From positions 28,119,705 through 28,183,704 of the forward strand of contig NC_035175.2 in the NCBI RefSeq assembly GCF_001659605.2: a stretch of 64,000 nucleotides of DNA, in the 5' to 3' direction. The notes beneath the pieces were generated by a model. The model saw only the letters and a list, made by a program, of their open reading frames with translations. It had not been told where the DNA came from and did no database searches. Positions 36,346 through 48,154 of this stretch are shown here, in pieces (within the stretch, counting starts at the first letter, position 1; every line of letters starts with the position of its first letter). Source of the stretch: Manihot esculenta. Lineage: Eukaryota > Streptophyta > Magnoliopsida > Malpighiales > Euphorbiaceae. A program made the position numbers and the translations under genes.

Positions 36346-37875
36346 TGTTAGGAAATCCTGAGATTATTGCAACCCAGTTGCGCAGCGGAAAAATAAAAAT
36401 CTCTGTTGATTTCCTTTCCCAGAATCCGAGTGCTTCGTTTAATTCAAAAGATGGATATGAGACTAACATGTTAATCTCGTCAAGAAAAAACAATGTCGGA
36501 CTGATGGTGTTGCCTTTTCAAACGAACACCCTCTATGGTATCCACACGAACGTCTTCTATCCTTCTAGAGTGCTAGCTCTCTCAAAGATGGATAGATTAT
36601 GTGCTCCACAATCTGCAATCTTTTAGACTGAGTTTTTTCAAAACCGTCGTCAACACCCACAATTCGTAGTAGGAGTATTTATATATTTCAGTCTTTTGTT
36701 TTCCACCAACTCTTTTCCTAAAAGAGTTGTGCTCAGAACCCACTATCACAATCTCGCAAATACTTAAATATCTTATGTGATAGAGTCCTTTATCTGTAAC
36801 ACTTACAGATAGACTGCAGATCTTTTAAATATTATTATCTCATAATAATAAATAATTAATAATAATAACACTTTATTATTATTAACTATATTAATAATTA
36901 TATTAATAATAATAATAACACTTTATTATTATTATTAATTATATTAATGATTAATAATAAAACACTTTATTATTATTAATTATATTAATAGGCTTTGGGC
37001 TTTTAGCCCATTAATATGACATAGCACATCAACAATGTTCTTTTGTGTGTGACCCAATAGGCTCACATTAATTGGCAATAGGCCCAGTCCCATAAGGCCC
37101 ATAAGTCATAAGTGGCCTCTAGCAAGACATTATGACTACCCAACTAATATGAGGATCAATAGTCCAATAAACCCTAATAAATAGAACATGAATTAATCCC
37201 TTTGTCACACGATATCTAGTTTGAACATAAGTCATGGTCAATGTCAAACTTATAATGTTCAAACTTATGATTTCTCGATCTCTAAGTAGACTGATAAATT
37301 CAAATGATATTGATCACACTATCAATTCATTTGAGCACGGCCATGCATTTCTCAGTCTCACTTATCGAGGGGGCCAGAAGATATCTCTCTCATAGAGAGG
37401 GACAAATTCTATCTTGATTGTTCATTATCCTCTACATAATTTCTATTATGCTCAATCATAACCTTTATGATTGTCCGATTAAAGACAACGTTTGGTTATG
37501 TCAAAACATAACAGTCCTTATGTTGGAAACTATGACAATCTCAAGTCAAAGGATTAAGACATAACTACTTTGAGATTTACTTATGACAATGACCCATGTA
37601 GTGATCTCAATGCGGGTCCATCCAATACTTTATTCTCTAACAAGTATTTATGATTATTGAATTATATCAACATATACATAATCATCTCATGATTATCAAT
37701 CAATAATCATACCAATTATATTTTATTATTATCAACATAATAATAAGTAACCAGAGATGATAATCATTATTATATAACATGTAAACAAATAATAATGATA
37801 AAAACCTCTTTTATTAATAACCAAAATGACATATAAAAAGGTCCAAGATAATGGCCTAGGGCATATACACTAACA
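36346..37875 (-). repeat. 3' LTR of element E (1,530 bp)
   Basis: It matches the right LTR along its length. It contains an (AAT)n-rich tract at about 36830-36993 with three repeats of a CACTTTATTATTATTA block. The polypurine tract on the minus strand, next to it at 37876-37886, reads AGTGGGAGA. Confidence 0.93.
36830..36993. repeat. AT-rich trinucleotide tract in LTR E
   Basis: Imperfect AAT/ATT repeats alternate with a CACTTTATTATT block three times. The same tract lies at about 43398-43560 in the other LTR. Confidence 0.8.
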
Positions 37876-37895
37876 ATCTCCCACTTGCACTAGGC

Positions 37896-39971
37896 CTAAT
37901 CATATAAGTATCTAATACCCATAGACCTAGTGTGCTGATCATGCTTGACCTGTGAAAGAGGCTTGGTCAATGGATTTGCAATGTTGTCATTTGTGTCTAC
38001 TTTGCATATTTTAATATCTCCTCTATCAATGATCTCTCGAATAAGGTGATATCGTCTGAGTATATGTTTAGATCTCTGGTGAGATCTGGGCTCCTTTGCC
38101 TGTGCTATGGCACCGTTATTATCACAATAAAGGTCCATAGGTTTTGCAATGCTAAGAACCATTCCCAACTCTGAGATGAATTCCTTCAACCAGACTGCCT
38201 GTTTAGCTGCATCTGATGCTGCTATATACTCAGCTTCTGTTATAGAATCTACTATAGTGCTCTGCTTGGAACTCTTCCAACTAACAACTCCACCATTTAA
38301 ATTGAATACGAATCCTGACTGCGATCTGAAGTCATCTATGTTGGTTTGGAAACTAGCATCTGTGTAACCAGCTCGTCTTCCAAACCTCCATAAACTAGGA
38401 ATGCATCCTTAGTCCTTCTAAGGTACTTTAAGATATTCTTAACAGCTGTCAGTGACTTTCACTGGGATCTGCCTGATATCTGCTCGTTGTGCTCAAGGCA
38501 TATGAGACGTCTGGTCTAGTACATAACATGGCATACATGATAGATCCAATAGCAGAATCATAAGGGATCTTATTCATCCGTTCTCGCTCATCAGATGTCA
38601 TAGGACATTGATTCTTGCTAAGATGAATACCATGAGATATGGGCAAGAATCCTCTTTTGGAGTCTTGCATGCTGAACCTTTTCAGCACTTTGTCAATATA
38701 AGTACTTTGACTCAGACCGATTATCCTCTTAGATCTATTCCTATAGATCTTAATACCAAGGATATATGCAGCCTCACCTAAGTCCTTCATTGAAAAAGAA
38801 TTCCCTAACCAAGTCTTAACCTTTAGCAAGGTAGGGATATTATTTCCAATGAGTGATATGTCATCCACATATAGGACTAGAAACACAACTGCACTCCCAC
38901 TAACCATCTTGTAAACACAAGGTTCATCTTCATTTTTGATGAATCCAAAGTCCCTGACTGTTTCATCAAAACGAAGATTCTAGCTCCGAGAAGCTTGCTT
39001 CAATCCATAAATGGATCTCTGAAGCTTGCAAATCTTTCTAGAATTCTCAGGGATTACAAAACCCTTAGGTTGTGTCATGTACACATCCTCGAGCAAAAGT
39101 TCACGACTGTCAGTCATGAGAAATCCATATCTCTCAGGCTGATGACGTGTCCTACCAGATCTGCGTGGGACTTGTGTCACCCTTTCAGTTTCCACAACTA
39201 TTTGTGGTTCTGGAAGTGGTTCTACCAGCGGTTCAATGCTCTCTTGTGGTTCTTGAGTTTCCTCAAGTCACACTGTACTCCCACTGAATCTCTGAGAGAT
39301 AAATTCCTTTTCTAAAAAGGTATCATTTTGAGCAACAAACACTTTGTTCTCTGAGGGAATATAGAAATAGTATCCTTTGATTTCCTTAGGATACCCCACA
39401 AAATTGAACTTGATAGATTTTGGAGCTAGCTTATTTGAGCGTTTCACATAAGCCTCACAACCCCAAATTTTAAGGAAAGAAAAACTGGGCATTGTGCTAG
39501 TCCATAACTCATATGGTGTCTTTTCAATCACTTTCGATGGTACTCGGTTTAAAATGAATGCAGTTGTTTCCAAGGCATAACCCCAAAACGATAAAGGGAG
39601 ATTTGTTTGACTCATCATAGATCGAACCATATTTAATAAAGTTTGATTTCTCCTTTCAGAAACACCATTCCATTGTGGAGTTCCTGGAGGAGTCAATTGT
39701 GAAACAATTCCATAGTTTCTAAGATGTTCATCAAAATCTTGGCTCAAATATTCACCACCTCGATCAGATCGAAGCACTTTAATAGTTCTACTAAGTTGAT
39801 TTTGTACTTCATTTTGAAAAGTTCTAAACATTTCAAAAATTCATACTTATGCTTCATTAGGTAGACATAGTCATACCTACTGAAATCATCAGTGAATGTA
39901 ATGAAGTACTGGTAACCTCCCTTGACACTAATGCTTAGTGGGCCACATACATCTGTATGTATTAAGCCCAA
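37896..39971 (-). pseudogene. Copia E pol: integrase, RT, RNase H (degenerate)
   Basis: Reading leftwards: the integrase core starts at 39971 (HTDVCGPL, then TDDFSRYDYVY), a frameshift occurs near 39831, and the integrase continues with SDRGGEYLS and NGVSERRNQTLL to a TGA near 39269. The hinge region to about 39095 is followed directly by DVYMTQPKGF, so roughly 130 residues of the RT fingers/palm are missing. The rest of RT has an intact YVDD (in LYVDDISLIG, about 38850-38880), then RNase H to the stop at 37896. The gene is non-functional. Confidence 0.9.
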
Positions 39972-39986
39972 TAAGTCTGAAGCCCT

Positions 39987-41471
39987 TTAACCTTGTCCAA
40001 TAAAAGGGTCTTTTGTCATCTTACCAAGCAAACAAGATTCACAATTTTCAAATGATTCAAAATCAAATGAATCTAATAAACCATCCTTATGGAGTTTAGA
40101 TATGCGATTCTCATTTATATGGCTAAGACGACAGTGCCATAAATATATTGGGTTTAACTCATTTGGCTTAATTTTCTTAGAAGTTATGTTATAGATATTG
40201 TTGTCTCTAGAATCATCTAGATTAAGGACATAAAGGTCATCATATGAATTTGCAATACAATAAAGCAAATCATCTTTATTAATGGAGCATTTCTTATTCT
40301 TAATAAGAAATGAAAAGCCTTCATCGTCCAAAACAGAAACTGAAATAATATTCCTACTCAAAGTGGGAACATAAAAGCAATTGTTCAAAACTAACAAAAG
40401 CCCATTGGGCAAAACAAGTTCATATGTCCCTACAGCTATGGCAGCAACTCTTGCTCCATTGCCTACACGTAGGTCCACATCGCGCTTTTTCAGTTTTCTA
40501 CTCCGTTTGAGACCCTTCACATTTGTATAAATGTGAGAGCCACATCCGGTATCTAGTATCCATGAAGTAGAAATAGATAAATTAATATCTATAACATAAA
40601 TACTTGAAGTCGTAGTCTCACTACTCTTCTTCTTCTTGCACTCATCCAAATAGAGTTTGCAATTTTTCTTCCAATGCCCCGGTTCCTTGCAATAGAAGCA
40701 AATTCCTTCCTTAGAAACTATTTCCTTAGGAACTTTTGCCTTGGATTGCCATTTAGGCTTGCCTCGTCCCTTAGGCCCATTACCACCTTTGGGCTTGGGC
40801 TTTCCCTTATTTTTCATGGGCTTACCCTTATTGACATTCAAAATTTGGGTAGGCCTTTTCTTGATATTTACCTCAGCTGTCTTTAGCATCCCATGCAGCT
40901 CAGGAATCGATTTCTCCATATTGTTCATGTTATAGTTCATGAAAAACTGAGAAAAACTGTCAGGTAAAGAATGTAGGATCAAATCCGTGGAGAGTTCTAA
41001 ACTTAAAGGGTAGCCAAGCCTAGTAAGGTGATCAATGTAGCCTTTCATTTTCAAAACATGAGCACTAACTGATTCACCTTCAGCCATTTTGCAATCATGC
41101 AATGCAATGGTGGTTTCATACCTATCCTGCCTAGCTTGTTGTTGGAAAGCCTGTTTGAGATGGACACTCATCTCATAGGCCTCAAGGTGCTCTAGATCCT
41201 TCTGAAGTTCTAGGCACATAGTTGCCAACATAAGACATTCAATGTCATTAGAATCATCCATATGCTTCTTATGCTTGTTCTTAACAGCATTAGTAGCATC
41301 AGCAGGAGGTGGTTCTGGAATAGCTTCATCAAGCACATAGGACTTTTTCTCTTGCTTGAGAACAATTCTCAAGTTTCTAAACCAGTCAACAAAAAGAGTC
41401 CCATTTTCTTTCAGTTTATCCTTCTCAAGGATAGATCACAGTGATAAGGTGGAATTGTTATCAGCAGCCAT
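39987..41471 (-). pseudogene. Copia E gag, protease and pre-integrase
   Basis: The ATG at 41471 reads MAADNNSTLSL, then a TGA at codon 12 (41436-41438). The remaining 482 codons are open to a TAA at 39987-39989. Gag is followed by a CCHC knuckle (CFYCKEPGHWKKNC, about 40660-40705), protease WILDTGCGSH (about 40540-40570) and the GAG-pre-integrase domain with LWHCRLSH near 40130. The frame resumes with integrase just after the stop. Confidence 0.9.
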
Positions 41472-42898
41472 AATTATCTACAAAAATATGCAAACATAAT
41501 TAATTTAGTAAATTAATATTGAGGTGATAATAATCTCTCACTAAAATACAACCCTCAAAATAATAATAATATTTTAGTGGGCTAAGATCCATATTTCACC
41601 TAATTCTAAGTCAGCTTTGGCATGACGCTTAGAATTAAGTTATTTAGTTAGGTAACCCCTTACCAATTATATCTAATGTAACTCTTAGATTATGAGGTGT
41701 TGACATCATAAGTCAAATGCATGTTATACCCCATCTAATGCCTTAGGCCCAAAACCGTTTTGATAGCCTAATTAAGCTCAACCAAAATTAAATAAATGAG
41801 TAACTATTACTCATCCTATCTTACTAGGATAACCTAATGCACTTTGCTTTGGCAAAACCTGCATTTTGGTGATCTTAGTCTTGATAGGTGTTTAATATAT
41901 GGGTGGCATTAAAACTTAAAATTTTAGAGTGAGGGTTCAACTTTTAATTTTAATTATTTTGTCTTGCATATATATATTATAGTATCTCATACTAATATAT
42001 GACAAAATAATAAAATTATTTTACATAGTCATTTAAATCTGATTTAAAGACTAAAAGAAAATAATTTTAAAATTTATTTTCTCATTAATATATATATATA
42101 TTTAATTAAGGGCAAAATTATAATTTGTGGCTTCTTCTTCCTCAAGATAGCTCCTGCCCGAAGATCCAGCAGCCCACTCCTCGTCGCCAGCATGGATTGC
42201 CGTCGATGGTGAGGTTGACTACCAGATCGCACAACAGTTGCGCAACTCCGATCATCCATTCGCAGTCGAGCTCGAAACGGTACCGGCGGCTCGCGATTCG
42301 CAGAAATCACGAGGAGTCGAGACACATCTCGCCTTCGAAGCCCCGGCGGCCCACCGGACGAATCCTTGGCCGCTCAAGCCGCCATCCCGAGAGGCTAGAG
42401 ACAGCGCAACGCTTGCGCTCCCCGGAGACGTCGAAGCTGCTGGGTTCATCCTGCGACCGCTGCTGAGAAAACGCACAACCCACCGGGCGCGCGACCCACA
42501 GGGCGTGCGATCCACCGAGCGTGCGATCCACCGGGCGCGCGACCCATGGGGCGCGCGGTCCACCATCCATGCAACGCCGATTGACAGGCATGCGACACTC
42601 GTTGTTTGGGCGTACTCGGACTGTCCATGGCCGCAGGAATAGTGTTCATTGTGAACATGATTTCCAGAAATTGATTTCTTTTTTTTTTATTGTTGTTGTT
42701 TTAATTTAACAATTAAAACTTAAAACAACGAATCAAAACAATTTTGATTCTAGATCCAAAATTTTTAATTTAATTTTTCTCATAAAAAATAAAAATTATC
42801 TAAATGATCCAATCATTTATCCATACCATTCTAATAAACATATATCGCATATATAATATCAATCATGGCATAATTAATTTAAACGAAAAGCACAGGTT
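41472..42898 (-). other. Copia E leader with a GC-rich insert
   Basis: The region between the primer site and gag is AT-rich except for about 42125-42650, which is strongly GC- and CpG-rich. Open frames of up to 134 codons there exist on both strands, show no recognisable protein and are attributed to composition. The insert contains five 16-bp tandem copies (42478-42557). Confidence 0.7.
42478..42557. repeat. 16-bp GC-rich tandem repeat x5
   Basis: Five successive units of the form ACCCACCGGGCGCGCG with one to four substitutions each, followed by a partial sixth. Composition is very unlike the surrounding AT-rich leader. Confidence 0.9.
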
Positions 42899-42911
42899 GG
42901 CTCTGATACCA
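42899..42911 (-). other. Primer binding site of element E (tRNA-iMet)
   Basis: The minus strand reads TGGTATCAGAGCC one base inside the right LTR, which is therefore the 5' LTR of a minus-strand element. Confidence 0.9.
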
Positions 42912-42912
42912 C

Positions 42913-44457
42913 TGTTAGGAAATCCTGAGATTATTGCAACCCAGTTGAGCAGCTGAAAAATAAAAATCTCTGTTGATTTCCTTTCCTAGAATCCGAGTGC
43001 TTCGTTTAATTCAAAAGATGGATATGAGACTAACATGTTAATCTCGTCAAGAAAAAACAATGCCGGACTGATGGTGCTGCCTTTTCAAACGAACACCCTC
43101 TATGGTATCCACACGAACGTCTTCTATCCTTCTAGAGTGCTAGCTCTCTCAAAGATGGATAGATTATGTGCTCCACAATCTGCAATCTTTTAGACTAAAT
43201 TTTCTCAAAACCGTCGTCAACACCCACAATTCGTAGTAGGAGTATTTATATATTTCAGTCTTTTGTTTTCCACCAACTCTTTTAGGAAAAAAGAGTTGTG
43301 CTCAGAACCCACTATCACAATCTCGCAGATACTCAAATATCTTATGTGATAGAGTCCTTTATCTGTAACACTTATAGATAGACTGCAGATCTTTTAAATA
43401 TTATTATCTCATAATAATAAATAATTAATAATAATAACACTTTATTATTATTAACTATATTAATAATTAATATCAATAATAATAATAACACTTTATTATT
43501 ATTATTAATTATATTAATGATTAATAATAAAACACTTTATTATTATTAATTATATTAATGGGCTTTGGACTTTAGCCTATTAATATGACATAGCACATCA
43601 ACAACGTTCTTTTGTGTGTGACCCAATAGGCTCACATTAATTGGCTATAGGCCCAGTCCCATAAGACCCATAAGTCATAAGTGGCCTCTAGCAAGACATT
43701 ATGACTACCCAACTAATATGAGGATCAATAGTTCAATAAACCCTAATAAATAGAACATGAATTAATCCCTTTGTCACACGATATCTAGTTTGAACATAAG
43801 TCATGGTCAATGTCAAACTTATAATGGTCAAACTTATAATGTTCAAACTTATGATTTCTCGATCTCTAAGTAGACTGATAAATTTAAATGATATTGATCA
43901 CACTATCAATTCATTTGAGCACGGCCATACATTTCTCAGTCTCACTTATCGAGGGGCCCAGAAGATATCTCTCATAGAGAGGGACAAATCCTATCTTGAT
44001 TGTTCATTATCCTCTACATAATTTCTATTATGCTCAATCATAACTTTTATGATTGTCCGATTAAAGACAACGTTTGGTTATGTCAAAACATAACAGTCCT
44101 TATGTTGGAAATTATGACAATCTCAAGTCAAAGGATTAAGACATAACTACTTTGAGATTCACTTATGACAATGACCCATGTAGTGATCTCAATGTGGGTC
44201 CATCCAATACTTTGTTCTCTAACAAGTATTTATGATTATTGAATTATATCAACATATACATAATCATTTCATGATTATCAATCAATAATCATACCAGTTA
44301 TATTTTATTATTATCAACATAATAATAAGTAATCAGGGATGATAATCATTATTATGTAACATGCAAATAAATAATAATGATAAAAACCTTTTTTATTAAT
44401 AACCAAAACGACATACAAAAAGGTCCAAGATAATGACCTAGGGCATATACACTAACA
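42913..44457 (-). repeat. 5' LTR of element E (1,545 bp)
   Basis: It matches the left LTR with scattered substitutions and a few small indels, including an extra short duplicated AAACTTATAATG segment near 43815-43845. The AT-rich tract is at about 43398-43560. Confidence 0.93.
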
Positions 44458-44462
44458 ATTAT

Positions 44463-45008
44463 CTCATGCAAGTTGTAGATAAAGTAGGCACAGCGGAGGT
44501 CGTCAGAGATCTACATCAGACTTCAAGACCATTATCATAGCTGGTTGTTTGAGTCTTTCCATCACAGTTATATTTTGGCATGTACATATTAAATACAGTG
44601 GGTTATAAAGATTATGTAAGTCAAAATAATGTAATCATATATGGATAAAGAAAAAGAGCTAAGCATTTGCATGTGATGATATCTTTGGAAAAATAAGGGT
44701 TGATGTTGATATGAAATATGTGCTAAATTAAAGAACAGTAAGATATCAAATGACAGTTGATAGTATAATTGTAATTTGTAAATGTGTTTTTTCTAATTAA
44801 ATAGAGTAAACTCTACCAAAATTTTAGTTTAAAATCTTAATCACCTTATGAAATTTACTTGAATTATCTGATAACTTGATAATTACAGATAAAGGAAATT
44901 ATTTAGTTCTAATATATCTAAGAAAGTACAGTCTGTGATAATTCTTTCTTTGTCTACACCTTGACAAGATAAGGAGTGTTGCACCCTGACAAGTTAAGAG
45001 GTGTTACA
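44463..45008 (+). repeat. 3' LTR of chromovirus F, right part
   Basis: It continues after element E and one copy of its target duplication and ends TGTTACA, the inverse complement of the TGTAACA start at 33673. Joining the halves brings a CACTGAGCATTAGCTTAGTG block next to TGCAAGTTGTAGATAAAG, as in other chromovirus LTRs where CTCACTG precedes a TGCAGGT block. No gene is present. Confidence 0.6.
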
Positions 45009-45623
45009 CCCCTAGTTAAATTCACCTTGATGCAGCAAAAAGAATATTAAGATACATCAAAGGTTCAATTGACTATGGGTTGTATTACTTGAAGAATGAA
45101 AGCAAAGAGCTCATTGGTTATGCTGATAGTATTTGGGCAGGGTGTGTTGATGACTCCAAAAGCACGTCGAGTTATGTTTTCTCCTTTGGAAGTGCTGTTT
45201 TCTCCTTTGGAAGTGTTGTGTTCTCCTTTGGAAGTGTTGTGTTCTCTTGGAATTCAAGAAAACAAGAAGTGGTAGCTTAGTCCTCACCTAAAGCTGAGTA
45301 TATCTCAGCAGTAGCAAATCAAGCAATTTGGTTGAAAGTTGTTGTCAGATTTGGGACAAAATAAAGAAGAAGCTACTGTGATTTTGGTTGATAATAAATC
45401 TGTTATTGCAATTGCAAAAAATCTTGTTCAACATGGGAGGACCAAGCACATAATGGTGAAGTTCCAAGCTATTAGAGAAGCAGAGAAGAAAGGCGAAGTT
45501 AATCTGGTTCACTGCTCTTCAGAAAATCATATTGCTGATATTATGACCAAGCCCTTGTCCAAGGTCAAATTTGAAAGGTTTAGATCCATGCTTGGAGTAT
45601 TCAAGAAAAATGTTAGCTACTGA
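45009..45623 (+). pseudogene. Copia H fragment: end of RT and RNase H
   Basis: The frame begins with HLDAAKRILRYIKGSIDYGL (about 45029), then SKELIGYADS, and an interrupted AEYISAVANQAIWLK segment. A TAG lies near 45278 and a frameshift near 45340. The end reads IADIMTKPLSKVKFERFR and stops at 45621-45623. A 21-bp segment coding VFSFGSA/V is present three times in tandem where this family normally has one. Upstream parts must lie beyond element F, outside the window. Confidence 0.85.
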
Positions 45624-45894
45624 TATTTTTCTAAATAATTTAAGCTAAAAATATAAATTTTTGTTTATTTTAATGTTACTATTGTACTGGTAAAGGATTA
45701 GGTAGATAAAGTTTGCAAATCCTTGATTTTGGGAATTGCTTGTAAAAGCTGATGTAAGTGGTTGAAGTTGGTACTGACCAACTGCTGTTTGTACCTTTTT
45801 TGTATCCTACATCTATTGCAGAAAGCTAAAGAAGATGTATGAACCATTTCTACAAAATTTATTTTTCTTCAAGCTCTTTTCAGTTTTCACAACA
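45611..45894 (+). repeat. Probable copia LTR (284 bp)
   Basis: It starts TGTTAGCTAC, overlapping the end of the RNase H frame, and ends TTTTCACAACA. It is followed directly by a primer-site-like TAGTATCAGAGC at 45895-45906 (one mismatch to the tRNA-iMet site) and a leader-like sequence to about 46130. An LTR between an RNase H end and a primer site means 3' LTR and 5' LTR functions meet here. Confidence 0.5.
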
Positions 45895-46140
45895 TAGTAT
45901 CAGAGCTCTAGTAATCTTAAGGGCTGCAAGTGTGTTTGAAAGACAACCTCCAAAAAATCTTCAAATTTCTCTTATATGATTAATGGCTTCAAATCTATAA
46001 ACACTCTATTTATTTGGATTACTTTGAATCAAACTTTTCTATTTTGATATGTTAAAGTTGGATATGGAAATAGTTGTTTGCAAATGCAAGAGAAAAACTA
46101 GTTGTCATGACTTATTAGAGAAAAATCAATGCGTAATCAG
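45895..46140 (+). other. Copia primer site and leader fragment
   Basis: TAGTATCAGAGC is followed by a short AT-rich leader and an ATGGCTTCAAATC that could be a gag start, but no gag reading frame follows. The fragment ends near 46140. From there to 46522 the sequence is T-rich (a T-rich run at 46252-46282) and is probably the 3' flank of the transporter gene. Confidence 0.45.
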
Positions 46141-46522
46141 CTTAAAATAAAATAATAATAATAATAATATTCATTAACAAAGTTTATTACAAACTGCAAG
46201 CACCAACTACAAGTGCAAGAAGAAATAAAGAGCAAGCCCATAAATGTAGAACTTTTTTTTTTCTTTTTTTTTTTTTTTTTTTGGTTATTTTCTTTTTCTG
46301 GTTTGGTTTAGACTCACAACTTTCTACTTCACAATTTTAGAGAGGATTTCAACAATGCCGCCGACGACTATGCAAAATAGCCTCTTTTCCCATCCTCAAT
46401 CTATATATTTGTGAAGAGAGAAGATCTAGAAAAAAGAAGGGCTTTATTCTTTATTTGTTATTGATACATACCTGCTAAATAGTTTATGATTCTGTTGAAC
46501 AGGGAATGAGAACTCATCAGAA

Positions 46523-48154
46523 TTAAATCATCTCAGTACCACCATTATAGTTTCTATCATTCTCATTTGCACGATCCAGTTCCTTGTCTTCTCCAGAGAT
46601 TTCCTCAAGGGACCTACCTTTCGTTTCAGGCACCAAGAAAGAGAAGAAAAACCCAATCAAGTTTACCACAGCGAGTCCAATGATTGCCTTCTTGATTTGT
46701 TTTGAATCTCCATCCAGTGTGTAGGTCTGTACAACAAATGCACCTATTATAGCACCACCTTTTCCTGCCGCTGCTGAGAGACCATGACAGGTTGAGCGAA
46801 ATCTTGCAGGGAACAACTCTGCTGGAACTATGAATGTTGTGCTGTTGGGTCCAAAGTTGGCAAAGAAAAGGGTAAGCCCATAGAGAACCACAAATAATAT
46901 GGGATTGCCATCACAGAAATCCTTTTGGGAATTTGGCCCGCACTTGTTTTTCTCTCCTCTAAGATTTCCATATTGGATTCCTAGAATCGCCATGCAAATG
47001 GACATGAGGAGGAAGCCCCCAAGTTGGATTATGTACCTTCCAATCTTGTCGATTAAGAAGACAGTGAACCAGTATCCAGGAACAGTTGCAACGAGTGCAA
47101 TTATGGACATTGCTTTAGAGAGATGGTACATTTCTTCTAATGCATTCATTGACGAGGCCTTATTTATCAATCCACTTGCTGGGTAGATATCTTTCTGGGT
47201 CAACTGGAGACTGTAGAAGGCGATATCTAATAAGAACCAGGTAGTAGTTGTACCTAGAAGATGAACACCATGCCTATTAAAGAACTCAGAAGAGAATAAC
47301 CCATAAGAAGTGGAGGGATCAGCTGCAGCGGAAGGCTTGGAACTTCCTTCTTCGATGTAAATGTCTTTTTCAAGCACTCTTGCCATATCTGCAGCAGCCT
47401 TCTTGTGGTTACCCTGAACCAAGGCAGTATATCTAGCAGTTTCAGGCATTTTCATCCTCCAGTAAAAGGTCAAAGCTGCAGGAATTGCACCAAGCATGAG
47501 CACAATCCGCCATGCAAGATCTGCTTGAGGCTGAGTCGATAGGATCGGATTTTTACTAAATGCAGGAGCGTCGAAATAATGCATGAATATTTTCGACACC
47601 ACTGTGGATATAGCTCCAGCAAACAATATTCCCATTCCTTGCATTGCGAACACAGCAGCAATAAAAGCTCCTCGAGTTTTTTGGTTGGCATATTCTGACA
47701 TAATCACAGCAGAAAGTGGATAATCCCCTCCAATACCAAAACCAAGCCAAAAGCGGAAGAAGCAAAGAGTAGCAACCACACTGTGGGCTGTGGCGCCGAA
47801 GGAAAGGCCAGAGGCCAAGGCACAACCCACCATAGTAACTAGAGTTATCCCATAAACTTTCTTCCTACCGAGCTTATCTCCCAGCCACCCAAAGAAGAGC
47901 TGCCCAACTAAAGTTCCACATAAAGCAACTCCAGTAATAGCATTGTTGATGTCGTCTGGCAGCTTACCAGGCTTTCCTTTGACAGGATCATAGTAGTATA
48001 GGCGACCTAGGAGCTTGGTAACAGCAGTGATGCAGAAGAGATCATAAGCATCAGTGAAGAATCCCATACCTGCAATAACTATTGCCTTGAAATGGTAGAG
48101 TTGGGTCTTAGCACCATCAAGAGCTGAAAAGACGGCCTTAGTCCCATCCGCCAT
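46523..48154 (-). CDS. PHT1: PHT1-type inorganic phosphate:H+ symporter
   Basis: An intact, intronless frame of 543 residues starts at [20 protein letters not shown], the usual N-terminus of the family. The frame stays open for 63 more codons upstream, but that part is unlike PHT1 proteins. Visible features are TM1 with FFTDAYDLF (D35 and D38), the MFS loop GDKLGRKK (92-99), the PHT1 signature [13 protein letters not shown] (142-154), a long hydrophilic central loop (about 295-350), and a second six-helix half ending in [13 protein letters not shown]. The family imports phosphate with protons across the plasma membrane of root and other cells. Length matches the usual 520-540. Two PHR1-type sites lie upstream (48516 and 48539). 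I cannot say which PHT1 paralogue it is. Confidence 0.95.
   Translation of the reverse strand: MADGTKAVFSALDGAKTQLYHFKAIVIAGMGFFTDAYDLFCITAVTKLLGRLYYYDPVKGKPGKLPDDINNAITGVALCGTLVGQLFFGWLGDKLGRKKVYGITLVTMVGCALASGLSFGATAHSVVATLCFFRFWLGFGIGGDYPLSAVIMSEYANQKTRGAFIAAVFAMQGMGILFAGAISTVVSKIFMHYFDAPAFSKNPILSTQPQADLAWRIVLMLGAIPAALTFYWRMKMPETARYTALVQGNHKKAAADMARVLEKDIYIEEGSSKPSAAADPSTSYGLFSSEFFNRHGVHLLGTTTTWFLLDIAFYSLQLTQKDIYPASGLINKASSMNALEEMYHLSKAMSIIALVATVPGYWFTVFLIDKIGRYIIQLGGFLLMSICMAILGIQYGNLRGEKNKCGPNSQKDFCDGNPILFVVLYGLTLFFANFGPNSTTFIVPAELFPARFRSTCHGLSAAAGKGGAIIGAFVVQTYTLDGDSKQIKKAIIGLAVVNLIGFFFSFLVPETKGRSLEEISGEDKELDRANENDRNYNGGTEMI

Larger units (their letters stand above)
36346..44457 (-). 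mobile_element. Element E: minus-strand Ty1/copia element
   Basis: Two LTRs (36346-37875 and 42913-44457) flank a minus-strand gag-pol. The primer site is next to the right LTR and the polypurine tract next to the left LTR, confirming orientation. LTR ends are TGTTAG and CTAACA. Flanks are TTTAT (36341-36345) and ATTAT (44458-44462), four of five bases matching. Domain order gag, protease, integrase, RT, RNase H is that of copia. The element is broken by stops, frameshifts and an RT deletion. Confidence 0.93.

Noticed and set aside
36108..36626. 172-codon plus-strand frame across 36346
   Set aside because: It crosses the junction of LTR F and LTR E and codes nothing recognisable.
42238..42642. 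134-codon frame in the GC-rich leader of copia E
   Set aside because: It overlaps a 16-bp tandem repeat, with overlapping frames on both strands, as expected from GC-rich composition.
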